Assembly (NCBI RefSeq): GCF_900696085.1
Contig: NZ_CAADFC020000011.1
Location: forward strand, 342,007 to 406,006
Direction of reading: 5' to 3'
DNA from: Bradyrhizobium ivorense
GTDB taxonomy: Bacteria > Pseudomonadota > Alphaproteobacteria > Rhizobiales > Xanthobacteraceae
Length of the DNA stretch: 64,000 nucleotides
In this document: positions 27,110 to 35,655 of the stretch, one piece after another
Numbering within the stretch: the stretch's first letter is position 1
Layout of the letters: each line of letters opens with the position of its first letter
Made by a program: the position numbers and the translations under genes
The notes under the pieces: model-generated
What the model was told of the DNA's origin: nothing
The model's database searches: none
What the model saw: only the letters and a program-made list of their open reading frames with translations

Positions 27110-28653
27110 CGGGTTACCTTGAGCGCGGGGTTGAACGGCCCAAAATCCATCACCAGCGCGGGGTAAGGCGCCCATGCGAGCTCTCGGCGCTTGGCATAGA
27201 AGGCGCCATTGTTGTGCAGGATGATGAAGGGCACTTCCTCCGCAAAGATCTCCAGGGCCTGTCGCGCGAGTTCCTTGCGCTCCTCGCTATCGCTCGACTT
27301 TGCGAAAGCCGCGCCGACCGACTGATATTGCGGCGAATCCCATATCTTAAGCGCGTGTTGGCCGCCGCCTGGGCCGTGCTGACGCCAAACCATGGATGTC
27401 GGATCGGGCCACGATGGCAAAAAGGATTCATCCCAGATCGCATGCGAGGGCTTGGCATAGACCTGGCTGAAATTCTCCATCGGATGGAGCACGACATTGA
27501 GGCCGATAGCCTTCCACATCTGCACCAAAATCTGAGCCGTCAGCACCTGGTTTGGATACCAGTTGTTGAGCAGCCGATAGACAATCGGATCGCCATTGTA
27601 GCCGGCATCCCGCAGCAATCCGCGCGCCTTTTCAGGATCGTAGCCGGGCGCCGGGAACGAGGAATCGTAGACGTCGCCGAACATCGGGTACTGCGCCCCA
27701 TGAGGCACATCGATCCGTCCGCGCCACAACTGCGTGATGATGAGGTCACGGTCGATGGCAAAGCTCAGCGCCTGGCGAATACGCCGGTCCGATAGCCAGG
27801 GAGCCGTCGTATCGATGGCCAGCACCCGTAGATTGGCAATAGCGCCCCCGACAACGTCGAACCGAGACGTGTCAATGGATTCGAACTGATCCGGTAGCAG
27901 ATCCGATATCAGATCATAGTCGCCCGCCAAGAGCCCATTGACCCGCGAAGCGACCTCGGGGACGATCCGGAACTCGATCGATGCGAACGGTGGCAAACCG
28001 CCCCAGTACTCATCGTGAGACTTGAGGACCAGACTTATATCCTTTTGGTTTGAGATCACTCGATAGGGTCCGGTCCCGACCGGCCCCTTGAACCAGTTCT
28101 CCCAGCTGCCGGCTTTGCGGAATGCGGTTTCGCTGACGATCTGCGCACTCCATGCCGCAAGCTTCTTGTCAATTGCGGGATCCGGGATCTTTGTCGTGAC
28201 GAGGACGGTGCTTGATCCGGTCGCCTGTACTGAGGCGATGGTCTGCTGGTATTGCGAGGCAACCGTATTGCCGGCCCCAGTGGGTCCGAGCCTACGCTCT
28301 TGGCTTAGCGAAAACACGATATCGCCGGCCGTAACAGTCGACTCGTCATGAAACTTGACGCCGGGACGAAGCGTGAATTCGACGGTGGTGCTGTCAAGCC
28401 GTCGCCAGCTCTCGGCTATGGCGGGTTTGACCGCCATGTTGTCGTTAAAATCGATGCGTAGCAGCCCGTCGAACGCATTAGAGAGCATCCGTAGAGCCGG
28501 CGTGTTGTTGAGCATCACCGGGTCCACGTAGTCCGGCTGCGTCGGCACGGCGACGACGATCCTGGGTCGCGCGGATTGGCCGAAAGCCCGCGCGGGCAGT
28601 ACAGCGCCAAGCGCAATGGTTTTCAGCAAGGATCTTCTACTCAGGCCAAGCAT
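27106..28653 (-). CDS. ABC importer substrate-binding protein (SBP family 5)
   Basis: 515 residues. An N-terminal signal with SRRSLLKTIALGAVLPARA looks like a twin-arginine signal peptide. The mature part has the family 5 pattern of peptide, opine and nickel binders (VEFTLRPGVKFHDESTVTAG, ALSFAIDRDLI, GLLRDAGYNGDP). AAAGGA precedes the ATG at 28653; a TTG at 28692 would abut the upstream permease stop but lacks this site. The ligand is unknown; context suggests a peptide or a phosphonate/phosphodiester compound. Confidence 0.9.
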   Translation of the reverse strand: MLGLSRRSLLKTIALGAVLPARAFGQSARPRIVVAVPTQPDYVDPVMLNNTPALRMLSNAFDGLLRIDFNDNMAVKPAIAESWRRLDSTTVEFTLRPGVKFHDESTVTAGDIVFSLSQERRLGPTGAGNTVASQYQQTIASVQATGSSTVLVTTKIPDPAIDKKLAAWSAQIVSETAFRKAGSWENWFKGPVGTGPYRVISNQKDISLVLKSHDEYWGGLPPFASIEFRIVPEVASRVNGLLAGDYDLISDLLPDQFESIDTSRFDVVGGAIANLRVLAIDTTAPWLSDRRIRQALSFAIDRDLIITQLWRGRIDVPHGAQYPMFGDVYDSSFPAPGYDPEKARGLLRDAGYNGDPIVYRLLNNWYPNQVLTAQILVQMWKAIGLNVVLHPMENFSQVYAKPSHAIWDESFLPSWPDPTSMVWRQHGPGGGQHALKIWDSPQYQSVGAAFAKSSDSEERKELARQALEIFAEEVPFIILHNNGAFYAKRRELAWAPYPALVMDFGPFNPALKVTR

Positions 28654-28692
28654 GGAACCGGTCCTTTTGATAACAGGGAAGAGCGCAGACAA

Positions 28693-29568
28693 CTATCGGA
28701 GCGTGCCGTCGAAGCGGTCGCGCAGCCAGTCGCCGATCAGGGAGACGGATAACGCCATCAGCGAAATGACGAGAGATGGCATCATCAGGACCCAAGGCGC
28801 GCGGGCGAGATAGTCGCGACCGTAGCCCACCATGGCACCGAGCGATGTCGAAGGCGGCTGCACGCCGAGGCCAAGAAAGCTCAAGCCGCTTTCCACCAGA
28901 ATGATTTCTGGAAACGAGATGGTCATTGACACGATCAGCGTCGCGGCCACGTTGGGCAGGATATGGCGCCAGTACACGTGGAGAGGATGGGCGCCGAGCT
29001 GGCGGACGGCGCTGGCATAGCCCTGCGCATTGGCGCTGATCGCAAGGCTTCTGGCGATCCGCGCATAGCGCTCCCAACCATGCAGCGCGAGCAAACAGAC
29101 AAAAACCGCCAGCGAGTTTCCGATGAAGGCAAGCACCGCCAAGGCGAGGATCAGAAATGGCATCGTGGCCTGAAAATCAATCAGGGCCAGGATCGCCTGC
29201 TCGATCCAGCCACGAAGATGAGCAGCAATAAATCCGAGCGAGGTGCCGACCATCGCTCCAAGACCAGTCGCACCAAGCCCGATGGAAACACTCATTTGGA
29301 TCGACAGCACCAGGCGGGACAACATGTCCCGCCCGAGTTCGTCCGTGCCGAACGGATGAGCGAGCGAGCCGCCCCATCCGATCGGGGGTGACAAACGGGC
29401 TTTCAGATCGATCGCTGCGGGGTCGTAGGGAATGATGAATTGCGCCACAGCAGCCGTGGTCACGAAAACAGCAAGATATGCGAGCGCCATGTGAACAAGC
29501 AGGGGTGTTCGTGGTCGCGTGGAGGTCGGCTTCGAGGTGAGCGCTTCGGACGTGCTCTGCTGCAGCAT
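28693..29568 (-). CDS. ABC importer permease (DppC-like)
   Basis: 291 residues with six membrane segments. The opening HPFGTDELGRDMLSRLVL is the hallmark of DppC/OppC permeases, and the EAA loop region is ANAQGYASAVRQLGAHP. The ATG at 29568 shares one base with the stop of the upstream permease (TGATG), implying translational coupling; a longer frame upstream is a shadow of that gene. Confidence 0.92.
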   Translation of the reverse strand: MLQQSTSEALTSKPTSTRPRTPLLVHMALAYLAVFVTTAAVAQFIIPYDPAAIDLKARLSPPIGWGGSLAHPFGTDELGRDMLSRLVLSIQMSVSIGLGATGLGAMVGTSLGFIAAHLRGWIEQAILALIDFQATMPFLILALAVLAFIGNSLAVFVCLLALHGWERYARIARSLAISANAQGYASAVRQLGAHPLHVYWRHILPNVAATLIVSMTISFPEIILVESGLSFLGLGVQPPSTSLGAMVGYGRDYLARAPWVLMMPSLVISLMALSVSLIGDWLRDRFDGTLR

Positions 29569-30494
29569 CACGCTTGCCCTCCCCGTCGAATTCGCGGATC
29601 GAGCAGGCCATAGAGGAGGTCGACGAGAAGGTTGGACGTGACCATGGTCACAGCGATGAGGAAGAGCACGCATTGCACGACCGGCAGGTCGCGGCTCACA
29701 ACGGAGGCCACCAGCAATCTGCCGACGCCCGGCCAAGCAAAGACGCTCTCCACCAACACCGCGCCGGCGATCAGCTGTCCCAACATGAAACCGATGATCG
29801 TAACCATCGGAATGGCCGCATTCGGCAAGGCGTGCCGGTAGACGACCAGGCGCCACGGCACGCCCTTGACGTGTGCGGTGCGGATATAGGGCTGACCGAG
29901 GACTTCCAGCATGGCGCTACGGGTATAACGCGCCAGAACGGCCGCACCGCCCGCGCCCAGGGTGAGGACCGGGAGGATCGCGTGATGCCAGCTGCGTGCG
30001 CCACCTGAGGGCAGCCACCCGAGCTGGACGGAAAACACGAGCACGAGCAGCAAACCGAGCACGAAGGTGGGAATGGTGAATCCTGCCACCGCTCCAAGCA
30101 TCACGCCGCGGTCGAGAAGGCTGTTGCGGTGGAGAGCGGCCAGGATGCCTGCGGGAATACCGATCACCACATTGATGAGGAACGCAGGGACAGAGAGCGC
30201 AAGTGTAATGGGGATGCGCTCGATCACGACCGCGAGCGCGTTGCGGCCTTCGCGCATCGAATTCCCAAGATTGCCAGCCGCGATACGCGTCATATAATCG
30301 AAAAATTGTACCCAGATAGGTTGATCGAGCCCGAAGGCGCTGCGGAACGCATCGCGCGCTTCCGGTGGCGCATCGTTGGAGAGAATCTCCAAGGCCGGAT
30401 CCCCTGAGAGGCGCAGCACAATGAATGCAAAGCCGACCACAACAAGGATCGTGATCATCGCGCGCGCGAACCGCGCCAGAGCGAACCAAGCCAT
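29568..30494 (-). CDS. ABC importer permease (DppB-like)
   Basis: 308 residues with six membrane segments. ITILVVVGFAFIVLRLSGDP, the EAA loop YIRTAHVKGVPWRLVVYRHA and a C-terminus ending LLYGLLDPRIRRGG are standard for DppB/OppB. The ATG at 30494 overlaps the stop of the upstream ATPase gene by one base (TGATG). Confidence 0.93.
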   Translation of the reverse strand: MAWFALARFARAMITILVVVGFAFIVLRLSGDPALEILSNDAPPEARDAFRSAFGLDQPIWVQFFDYMTRIAAGNLGNSMREGRNALAVVIERIPITLALSVPAFLINVVIGIPAGILAALHRNSLLDRGVMLGAVAGFTIPTFVLGLLLVLVFSVQLGWLPSGGARSWHHAILPVLTLGAGGAAVLARYTRSAMLEVLGQPYIRTAHVKGVPWRLVVYRHALPNAAIPMVTIIGFMLGQLIAGAVLVESVFAWPGVGRLLVASVVSRDLPVVQCVLFLIAVTMVTSNLLVDLLYGLLDPRIRRGGQA

Positions 30495-31489
30495 CAATGC
30501 GCCCCCAGCGGCTGGCTGGCGTTTGCTGCAGCCAGGTGGCAGGCGACCTTGCGGCCGCGACTCCCGCTTCCGAGGAGCAAGGGCTTTAGATTGCTGCAGG
30601 TTGACATAGCAACGGGGCAGCGCGGATGGAACTCGCATCCGTCCGGCCGGTCAGCGGGATTGGGCGGATCACCCGCCAGAATGGTCCGCCGTGCTCTTGG
30701 CTTGCGCACCTCCGGAACCGCAGAGACCAAGGCGCGCGTATAGGGATGAAGAGGAGCGTGCAGGATGTCGTCGGTTATTCCCTCCTCGACGATGCGACCA
30801 AGATACATCACCGCGATGCGCTGGCTGATTTGCCGAATGGCCCGCAGGTCGTGGCTGATGAAGATCATCGCGACGCCGAACTTTTGCTGGATGTCCATAA
30901 ACAGGTTGATCACCTGCGCCTGGATCGAAACATCGAGCGCCGAGATCGGCTCGTCACAGACCAGCAGGTCCGGCGATGTCGCAAGAGCGCGCGCCAGGAC
31001 CACGCGCTGTCGCTGGCCACCGGACAGTTCATGTGGCAGGCGGGCGCCATGTTGCTCGGAGAGCCCGACGAGCGCCAGCAGAGCTAGGACCCGCGCCTTC
31101 CGTTTCGCGGGACCGCCGATGCCATGAATGACGAGCGGCTCTCCCACCTGTTCGGCAACGCTCAGCCGCGCATCCAACGCACCTAACGGATCCTGGTATA
31201 CTAGCTGCATCCTTGCGCGCAGCCGCCGCCACGCGGCAGCTTTGCTGGAGGGCATGACTTCGTTGTCGAATGTGACGCAGCCCGCGTCCGGCTTTTCGAG
31301 CCCGAGCAGTAAGCGCCCAAGCGTCGATTTCCCGCAACCCGACTCGCCGACGAGACCGAGCGTCTCACCCTTGTTGAGCGAAACCGAAACCCCATTGACG
31401 GCAAGGATCTGCGAACGCCGCGCGAACAGGCCGCCTCGCAAGGGGTAGGCCTTTGCAAGGCCCTCGGCCAGCAGAAGTGCCCCCTTCAC
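30494..31489 (-). CDS. ABC importer ATPase (DppF-like)
   Basis: 331 residues. Walker A GESGCGKSTL, signature ELSGGQRQR, Walker B LLVCDEP and the H-loop FISHDL are intact. The C-terminal oligopeptide/dipeptide extension (GCEFHPRCPVAMSTC) is present; in DppF/OppF proteins this Cys-rich tail can bind an Fe-S cluster. It starts at a GTG that overlaps the preceding stop by four bases (GTGA). Confidence 0.93.
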   Translation of the reverse strand: MKGALLLAEGLAKAYPLRGGLFARRSQILAVNGVSVSLNKGETLGLVGESGCGKSTLGRLLLGLEKPDAGCVTFDNEVMPSSKAAAWRRLRARMQLVYQDPLGALDARLSVAEQVGEPLVIHGIGGPAKRKARVLALLALVGLSEQHGARLPHELSGGQRQRVVLARALATSPDLLVCDEPISALDVSIQAQVINLFMDIQQKFGVAMIFISHDLRAIRQISQRIAVMYLGRIVEEGITDDILHAPLHPYTRALVSAVPEVRKPRARRTILAGDPPNPADRPDGCEFHPRCPVAMSTCSNLKPLLLGSGSRGRKVACHLAAANASQPLGAH

Positions 31490-32460
31490 GCAACGACCTC
31501 CAAGGGCCTGGCGTGGTCCGCACGCACGCACGCGACCCGCCTGCCGAGAAGGTCTGCCGTCAGCTCAGGTTCCACGCGGCCGCAGAGATCGGCGCGGTCT
31601 GCGCATCGCGGAGCGAAGGCGCATCCATGGCGCGATAATCCTGCACCGGGCGTGCCCTCCGAAACGGCGTTCATTCGCTGCAAGGGGCCATCAAGGCTCG
31701 GAAGCGCCTCAAGCAGGCTGCGCGTATAGGGATGACATGGCGTCGCAAATAGGTCGCCGACCGGCCCGGACTCGACGATCCGACCGGCATACATGACGTA
31801 GGCGCGACTACACACCTCGGCGATCACGCCCAGATCGTGCGAAATCAACACCAGAGCCATTGCGGTTTCGCGCTGGACGTCTCGCAAAAGATCCAGAATC
31901 TGCGCCTGGACAGTGACATCGAGCGCGGTGGTCGGCTCGTCAGCGATCAACAGATCGGGCCGGCCGGCCAGTGCCATGGCGATCATGACACGCTGATTTT
32001 GTCCACCCGACAGTTCATGGGGATAGAATTTGAGCCGTTGCTCGGCGTCGGGAATGCGCACCAGGTCGAATAGCCGCTTGGCCTCGGCTCGCGCGGCACG
32101 CTCTCCCATGCCCCGATGCAGTTGCAACACCTCGATGATCTGGCGGCCCACGGTTAGAACCGGATTGGGTGCGCTTTGAGCATCCTGGACGATCATCGCG
32201 ACCCGCTTGCCGCGGATCTGCCAAAGCCTTTCGGCCGGTGCCCCAAGGAGCTCCTGGTCATCCAATAGGACGCGGCCGGAGATCGCGACACTCGGCGGCA
32301 GCAGTCCGAGAGCACCGAGCCAGGTCACGGACTTTCCCGATCCACTCTCTCCGATGATCCCCACCGCCTCGCCTTTGCGAACCTGAAGATCGATCGAGCG
32401 AACCGCTCGGGTCTCCCCGAAAGCGACCGAGAGTTGCTCGATGGTCAAAAGTTCTCTCAC
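31486..32460 (-). CDS. ABC importer ATPase (DppD-like)
   Basis: 324 residues, first gene of the minus-strand importer operon. Walker A GESGSGKSVT, signature ELSGGQNQR, Walker B LLIADEPTTALD and the H-loop LISHDL are intact, with the CAFAPRCADRADLC tail of the peptide-importer branch. Together with the DppF-like partner, two permeases and binding protein it makes a complete five-gene importer. Confidence 0.93.
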   Translation of the reverse strand: MRELLTIEQLSVAFGETRAVRSIDLQVRKGEAVGIIGESGSGKSVTWLGALGLLPPSVAISGRVLLDDQELLGAPAERLWQIRGKRVAMIVQDAQSAPNPVLTVGRQIIEVLQLHRGMGERAARAEAKRLFDLVRIPDAEQRLKFYPHELSGGQNQRVMIAMALAGRPDLLIADEPTTALDVTVQAQILDLLRDVQRETAMALVLISHDLGVIAEVCSRAYVMYAGRIVESGPVGDLFATPCHPYTRSLLEALPSLDGPLQRMNAVSEGTPGAGLSRHGCAFAPRCADRADLCGRVEPELTADLLGRRVACVRADHARPLEVVA

Positions 32461-33582
32461 ACACTACCCCTGACTGTTCGTTCAGCACGAAAACCCAACG
32501 ACATTATCCCGCCGGCTCACTCGCTTTCCGATCTTGAGCGACCACCCTGCGGCGGAAATTGTGTCCCCATCCTCCCTTTCAGCTCTCCGAAGGCACGGGG
32601 CAGCGCCGACCTCCCACACATCAGTGACTGCACCACAGCCAGAATCTTATCTTTTGCAATCAACAGAGAAGCACCGCAAAGGCCAGCCGCCGGAGCGATA
32701 CTTCCATTGATTTCTCCGCCCAAACCAAATGCCATTACCCGCTCCTTTGATATCGGCCGGAAGGCCCGCGCGGCGTGACCAACTCAGCAACTACGCCGAC
32801 AGGTTAACGCCAGAGCACTCCAAAACCCGCACTGCTACACAGCGATGACGTCCATCGAATTATACGATGCAACGATATAAAGGTGCGATGCCGCGGCCGT
32901 ACTTTCGGAAAAAGCCGAGACAGAAACATTGGAAAGGCCCGCGCGGCGCCGTGCCGGCTCAAGGCAACGGAGGCCTGAGCCCGCCCGGCCTGATCGTAAC
33001 GCTTCGGACTTTGGCAGCAGGAGGTTCGGCTGCAGGCAGCCAATGAAACCCCGGCGACTGTTCGATAGGTAGCAGGCCGAACGAAGCAGGCATCCCGGCA
33101 AAATGGACCGAAGTGAAAACGCCCGTGGCTACGTCGTCTCTAACACGGAGCGGCAAGCGCTAGCTCAGTTGCTCAGCCGTCGAACGCCGCTGCTTATTCT
33201 GGGGCTGACCTCTGCTGCTGGACCGCAGAAGGAGCATAAAGACGGCAAATTCGATCATGTCATCGAGAGATTCGATGAGCTAATTGGCAGGTTCGCTTAA
33301 TTACGAATAGAGATGGTCCGCTTGCGGACGATAGGATTTCCTGTCGCTGAGACAACACTTCCACCCGTCGTTCCCTGCACTGGATGACAAGCGCACAGCG
33401 AACGGCAAGCTCATCGAAGTGGAATAGGGCTTTGAGCAAGTCTCTGCTCGACGAGTTTGCAGTGGCTGGCACGCTTAGTAAATCCACGTTTATCCCGTTC
33501 CCCGCGGCATCGTGAGTTCTGGGGCTCGCAGCCTTCGACCGAACCATCGCCGCTTGTACGGCTTTCTCCTAGCGAGACTATA
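32461..33582. other. Spacer upstream of importer operon and PPH-like gene
   Basis: About 1.1 kb between divergent units. A 65-codon plus-strand frame at 33103-33300 (MDRSENARGYVVSNTERQAL...) might be a small gene, but it lacks a ribosome binding site and I know no relative. No operator was identified. Confidence 0.35.
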
Positions 33583-34455
33583 TTGTCCCAAGCCAAGCGC
33601 CTCCGCACCCATATGGCCGAGACTGGCCTTGCCCACATCATGGCCACGCATAGCCCATTGTCGGCGATTCTGGCGCAGGAAGCTGGATTTGACGGCCTAT
33701 GGGCTTCGGGCTTTGAGTTGTCCGCGCTTTATGGCCTGCCGGACATGAGCCTGATCTCCATGACACAGCATCTCGACATGCTTCGGTCGATTGGAGCGCG
33801 CACGAGCCTACCGATTGTCGCCGATATCGATACGGGTTACGGCAACGCGATCAACGTCATTCATGCCGTCAGCGAATATGAGCGTGCCGGCGCAAGCGCG
33901 GTCGTTATCGAAGACAAGACATTCCCAAAAGTGACGAGCCTTGCTGCTGATGGACGTCAGGAGCTTCTTCGCATCGACGAGTTCGAGGGCAAGATCAGGG
34001 CCGCAGTCGCAACCAGGCGAGATCCCGATTTTCTCGTGATCGCCCGCACCGAGGCGCTGATCGCAGGGCTGGGTCAGGAAGAGGCTTTAAAGCGCAGCAT
34101 GGCCTATATGGCGGCTGGAGCGGACATGATTCTCATCCACTCTAAGAAAACGACGCCTTGCGAAATCGAGCGTTTCTGTCATGCATGGCGCGGATCCGCA
34201 CCGGTAGCGATCGTGCCAAACGCGTTTCCAGAACTTGATGCCTCGCGCATCAAAGCGCTTGGCAACATCAAGATGACCATCTACGGCAACTATGGCATAA
34301 GAGCTGCCACGACAGCCATGCAGAATACTTTCCGGCGTATCATTGCCGATGGCGGCGTCCAGAACGTGCACAAAGACATCGTCAGTGTTGACGAGATCTT
34401 CCGTCTTCAGAACATGGAGCGGGTCAAGGATAACGAAAAACGCTTCCTGAAATGA
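33583..34455 (+). CDS. Phosphonopyruvate hydrolase-like protein
   Basis: 290 residues of the PEP mutase/isocitrate lyase superfamily. FDGLWASGFELSALYGLPD, VADIDTGYGNAINV and EDKTFPKVTSL (Glu110-Asp-Lys, ending TS) match phosphonopyruvate hydrolase as described from Variovorax rather than PEP mutase, which has NS there. The expected reaction is phosphonopyruvate to pyruvate and phosphate. The start is uncertain: TTG at 33583 gives the family's usual N-terminal length, ATG at 33613 is the first ATG, and neither has a strong ribosome binding site. It differs from the PEP-mutase-like gene at 20772, which keeps NS but lacks the Lys. Roles in phosphonate breakdown or cluster self-regulation are both possible. 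Confidence 0.8.
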   Translation: MSQAKRLRTHMAETGLAHIMATHSPLSAILAQEAGFDGLWASGFELSALYGLPDMSLISMTQHLDMLRSIGARTSLPIVADIDTGYGNAINVIHAVSEYERAGASAVVIEDKTFPKVTSLAADGRQELLRIDEFEGKIRAAVATRRDPDFLVIARTEALIAGLGQEEALKRSMAYMAAGADMILIHSKKTTPCEIERFCHAWRGSAPVAIVPNAFPELDASRIKALGNIKMTIYGNYGIRAATTAMQNTFRRIIADGGVQNVHKDIVSVDEIFRLQNMERVKDNEKRFLK

Positions 34456-34471
34456 AACCTGGATACAGGAA

Positions 34472-34720
34472 ATGGGATCGGAGCGCCCTCCCGCAGCATC
34501 AGCAAGTGACATAGGCGTCGATATCAACAACGATTCGGGGCGTTGGTCGATCACGTTCGACCTGGAAAAAATCGACAAGTTCAAGACGACGTACGGAGCC
34601 GAAACATTCCTTGACATCGCATCGCGTCATGTCGAAGCGGAGTGCAATAGGCTCGGTCTCGTCGATGATCTTTGGCTTTGGCTAGAAGCGGTTCGGGCAA
34701 CTGGCCGAACGGACGGGTAA
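34472..34720 (+). CDS. Small hypothetical protein
   Basis: 82 residues, 16 bases after the phosphonopyruvate-hydrolase-like stop. The C-terminal part (ITFDLEKIDKFKTTYGAETF, VEAECNRLGLVDDLWLW) has regular charged helices, so it looks translated, but no family is recognised. AGGAA lies too close to the ATG to be a good ribosome binding site. Confidence 0.45.
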   Translation: MGSERPPAASASDIGVDINNDSGRWSITFDLEKIDKFKTTYGAETFLDIASRHVEAECNRLGLVDDLWLWLEAVRATGRTDG

Positions 34721-34858
34721 CGGCAATTGACTCTGATAAGCGGTGCAGCTCTTCTGGCCACAGTCGCACTAAGCATTGCCTCGGCCAGCCGCCGGAGCGT
34801 AAGCCTCCGAGGGGAGCCGCCTTGCGGCGGGCTGGCCTGATGGTTGAGAACTGTACGT

Positions 34859-35266
34859 ATGGACAGCCATACGATCAGTACGCTGAATCGACTTGAAGTG
34901 GTCGATACAGGCCGACGGCGGCGTTGGTCTGAGGAGGAGAAGGCGCGGATTGTTTTGGAGAGCCTATCCGAGCCTCGCCTGGTAGCGGCGACAGCGCGGC
35001 GGTACGGCTTGTCGCGTTCTCTATTGGTGACTTGGCGAAGAGCCTTCGCGGCGAACCGGACCAAATCCGAGACTGGTTTTGTCAGGGCAGTTGTGGCCGA
35101 GGGTGGGCCCGTGGCGTCGGTAGCAGCCTCATCGGAGAGCGCGACAATGCATTCGACAGAGCGTCGGATTGAGATCGAGCTGGCTGGCGGGCGGCGCGTC
35201 ATTGTCGATACGGGTGTCGACGTTGAGGCGCTTCGCCGGATCATCGAGGCTCTGGATCCGCGATGA
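34859..35266 (+). CDS. tnpA: IS66 accessory protein TnpA
   Basis: 135 residues. A helix-turn-helix DNA-binding half (RRRRWSEEEKARIVLESLSE, ARRYGLSRSLLVTWRRAFA) precedes a C-terminal stretch with IEIELAGGRRVIVDTGVDVE, typical of IS66 TnpA. It is required for transposition with TnpB and TnpC. The start was set at 34859. It overlaps tnpB by four bases (ATGA). Confidence 0.93.
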   Translation: MDSHTISTLNRLEVVDTGRRRRWSEEEKARIVLESLSEPRLVAATARRYGLSRSLLVTWRRAFAANRTKSETGFVRAVVAEGGPVASVAASSESATMHSTERRIEIELAGGRRVIVDTGVDVEALRRIIEALDPR

Positions 35267-35610
35267 TTCCGGTTCCTATGGGAGTTCGCGTGTGGCTGGC
35301 GACAGGCCACACCGACATGCGCAAAGGCTTCGCCTCCTTGTCGTTGCAGGTGCAAGAGGTGTTGCGCCGCGATCCTCTCAGCGGTCATTTGTTCTGCTTC
35401 CGGGGGCGTCGCGGCGATTTATTGAAGGTGATATGGCATGATGGTCAGGGGGCGTGCCTGTTTACGAAGAAACTCGAGAGAGGTCGTTTTGTCTGGCCGT
35501 CGCTGGCCGATGGCGTGGTGCCGATATCGCAGGCGCAGATGAGCTATCTGTTATCCGGCATCGACTGGCGCAATCCGCAGGAGTCCTGGCGTCCCACGAG
35601 CGTGGGTTGA
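35263..35610 (+). CDS. tnpB: IS66 accessory protein TnpB
   Basis: 115 residues, beginning MIPVPMGVRVWLATGHTDMR and carrying the conserved HLFCFRGRRGDLLKVIWHDG stretch of IS66 Orf2. Full length for the family. Translation is coupled to tnpA through the ATGA overlap. Confidence 0.95.
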   Translation: MIPVPMGVRVWLATGHTDMRKGFASLSLQVQEVLRRDPLSGHLFCFRGRRGDLLKVIWHDGQGACLFTKKLERGRFVWPSLADGVVPISQAQMSYLLSGIDWRNPQESWRPTSVG

Positions 35611-35655
35611 GACTTTGTCATTTGAGTTTGGCAGCGAATGTGATTCCATCTGGCT

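Noticed and set aside
33457..33582. Longer N-terminus for the phosphonopyruvate-hydrolase-like gene
   Set aside because: It begins at a TTG without a ribosome binding site and adds residues absent from the family.
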